This document shows, one piece after another, positions 6,074-7,112 of a DNA stretch of 7,112 bases. Within the stretch, counting starts at the first letter, position 1. The number at the start of each line of letters is the position of its first letter. This stretch comes from Candidatus Melainabacteria bacterium (GTDB lineage Bacteria > Cyanobacteriota > Vampirovibrionia > Obscuribacterales > Obscuribacteraceae), in assembly GCA_003175915.1 (NCBI GenBank), contig PSRH01000240.1, positions 1 to 7,112 on the forward strand, read 5' to 3'. The position numbers and the translations under genes are program-made. The notes beneath the pieces are model-generated. The model saw nothing but the letters and a program-made list of their open reading frames with translations. It was not told where the DNA came from and did not search any database.

Positions 6074-6114
6074 GCCGACGATAGGATTTGAACCCACGGC
6101 CTACGGCTTACGAA
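6074..6114 (-). pseudogene. tRNA-Thr(CGU) 3' half, probable attachment-site relic
   Basis: The minus strand reads as the 3' half of a tRNA from the anticodon loop onward: loop TTCGTAA (anticodon CGT, threonine), stem strand GCCGT, variable AGGCC, T stem GTGGG with loop TTCAAAT and partner CCTAT (two G-U pairs), and acceptor strand CGTCGGC (6080-6074). Upstream of the loop there is no matching 5' anticodon strand (CCGAG cannot pair with GCCGT), no D arm, and no GCCGACG acceptor strand within 110 bases. CCA is not encoded after the acceptor. A match that begins in the anticodon loop and runs to the tRNA end is what tyrosine integrases leave when they insert into a tRNA gene. It is not a functional tRNA. 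Confidence 0.78.
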
Positions 6115-6227
6115 CTCGGGATCGTATCAAAATTGCCGCATTATGGTCAAATGGCAGCTCTTAGTGAGCCAATCCTAGGACCAGAGATTATACCCGCGTT
6201 TCTCTAAAACCAAATTCTCCAGACAGG

Positions 6228-7112
6228 TTACATCTGGCTGAGTTTATCATTGCTTGTATTGTCTCTAGCAATCAGCGGTAGAGTGATCCAGAATGTTGTT
6301 CCGGAACCCTCTTGTGATTGGAATTCTATTCGCCCGTGATGAGCTTCGATAATGTATTTGCAGATTGATAAGCCCAGCCCCGTGCTCCGAATGTTCTTCT
6401 GCGATCCTTGTTGCAAGTGCGTGTATTTTTCGAAAATCAAAGGCTGCTGCTCTTTTGGGATGCCACTGCCAGTATCGCTTACAGAAACACGCACTTCCTT
6501 TCCTCGGGTGCTGCCGACAGTAGTGCGCACCAGCGATTGAGGCTGTGAGGCATTTATAGCATTTGATAATAGGTTTATGAATACTTGAACCAATCGGTCA
6601 TGATCTCCTGAAATGAATACAGGCTGCAAATTCTGTGTTTCAATGACAACGTGTTTTTGATCGGCATAATCACGGACTGCTTCAGTAGCTTGATCGATTG
6701 CGTTTTTTAAATCAATATTCGTCAGCTGAACGTCTAGTTTGCCTGCTTCGATCTTGGCACTGTCCAGCAATTCTCTGATCAAGACAATCAGACGGTGCAC
6801 GCTCATCTCTGCTTCAGATGCCCTGAGCTTGACCTTCTCGGGCACTTCCCCAAACTTTCCTTCTCTCATCATCAAGAGCATCGCTTGAAGCGACGTAAGG
6901 GGCGAATGTAGCTCATGCGTGATTGTGGCTAGAAACTGTTGTTTCATCTGGTCGAGGTCTCGTTCCTTTTGCTGCGCGGCCTCAACTGCATCAGCCATTT
7001 CATGGAGAACTTGATCGACGTGAGACAGTTCATCGTTTCCGGAAAGCTGAGGACGCATTCGCGTCTTGGCAGCGAAGCGTTCTATGTTGTCTATGATAGT
7101 TGCCAGGCGCAC
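6228..7112 (-). CDS. Sensor histidine kinase, C-terminal part (5' end outside window)
   Basis: The last 294 residues of a membrane-type sensor kinase; the frame is open at the right edge. Visible parts, numbered from the edge: the end of a HAMP linker (about 1-45, LATIIDNIERF then DELSHVDQVLHEMADAV), a helix into the dimerisation domain with H-box ATITHELHSPLTSL (62-75, phosphorylated H66), and an ATPase domain with N-box FINLLSNAINAS (178-189), G1 DTGSGIP (213-219), F-box IFEKY (226-230) and G2 STGLGLSI (243-250). The H-box reads HELHSPL, not the usual HELRTPL. HAMP implies a transmembrane sensor upstream, not a SasA-type KaiB sensor. No response regulator follows within the window. It would phosphorylate a partner regulator encoded upstream or elsewhere. 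The kinase call is firm; signal and partner are unknown. Confidence 0.93.
   Translation of the reverse strand: MRLATIIDNIERFAAKTRMRPQLSGNDELSHVDQVLHEMADAVEAAQQKERDLDQMKQQFLATITHELHSPLTSLQAMLLMMREGKFGEVPEKVKLRASEAEMSVHRLIVLIRELLDSAKIEAGKLDVQLTNIDLKNAIDQATEAVRDYADQKHVVIETQNLQPVFISGDHDRLVQVFINLLSNAINASQPQSLVRTTVGSTRGKEVRVSVSDTGSGIPKEQQPLIFEKYTHLQQGSQKNIRSTGLGLSICKYIIEAHHGRIEFQSQEGSGTTFWITLPLIARDNTSNDKLSQM

Noticed and set aside
6228..7112. SasA-type clock kinase
   Set aside because: The visible N-terminal part is a HAMP linker, pointing to a membrane sensor. The missing upstream part would be needed to revisit this.
1..7112. CRISPR array or insertion sequence
   Set aside because: No regularly spaced repeats, no transposase frame and no terminal inverted repeats were seen.

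Overview
The window comes from a Gram-negative bacterium, most likely a proteobacterium. This rests on strong GGAGG-type ribosome binding sites, GTG starts, a bacterial tRNA-Thr relic, and the families present (M23 peptidase, Hva1/Tudor, SSS symporter, HAMP histidine kinase). Base composition is moderate, near 47-50 % GC by eye. A betaproteobacterium such as a nitrosomonad is a guess; no gene here fixes the taxon. Genes are sparse, and most are small, regulatory or membrane proteins, typical of accessory DNA.

Layout. Positions 1-411 (+) carry the charged tail of a cut-off gene and a small Hva1/Tudor protein. Positions 455-1237 (-) encode a secreted M23 (LytM-type) peptidase with a C-terminal coiled coil. 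After a 324-base gap with a perfect inverted repeat comes a minus-strand pair, a stand-alone PAS protein and an XRE regulator, joined by an ATGA overlap (1562-2670). Divergent from this pair, at 2854-3546 (+), is the most striking gene: a HigA/HTH_37-type helix-turn-helix domain fused to a KaiB-like thioredoxin-fold domain. The shared 183-base intergenic region holds a perfect 12+2+12 palindrome and a second, imperfect copy over a near-consensus promoter. This suggests an autoregulated, two-way switch. Two small single-pass membrane proteins follow (3660-3995 and 4042-4296, -), then a sodium:solute symporter (4432-5979, -). A 41-base tRNA-Thr(CGU) 3' half without its 5' half lies at 6074-6114 (-), a probable attachment-site relic. 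The window closes with the C-terminal part of a HAMP histidine kinase (6228-7112, -), cut by the edge.

How they may work together (inference). The KaiB-HTH protein, the PAS protein and the XRE protein share one control region and look like a compact signalling module. KaiB folds otherwise occur in clock proteins (KaiB) and in the sensor domain of the kinase SasA, so a KaiB fold attached directly to a DNA-binding domain would be a one-protein path from a Kai-like partner to transcription. No KaiC or KaiA is visible in the window. The tRNA relic suggests that the kinase side (above about 6114) belongs to an integrated element, with the symporter side as its flank, or that an earlier element left a scar.
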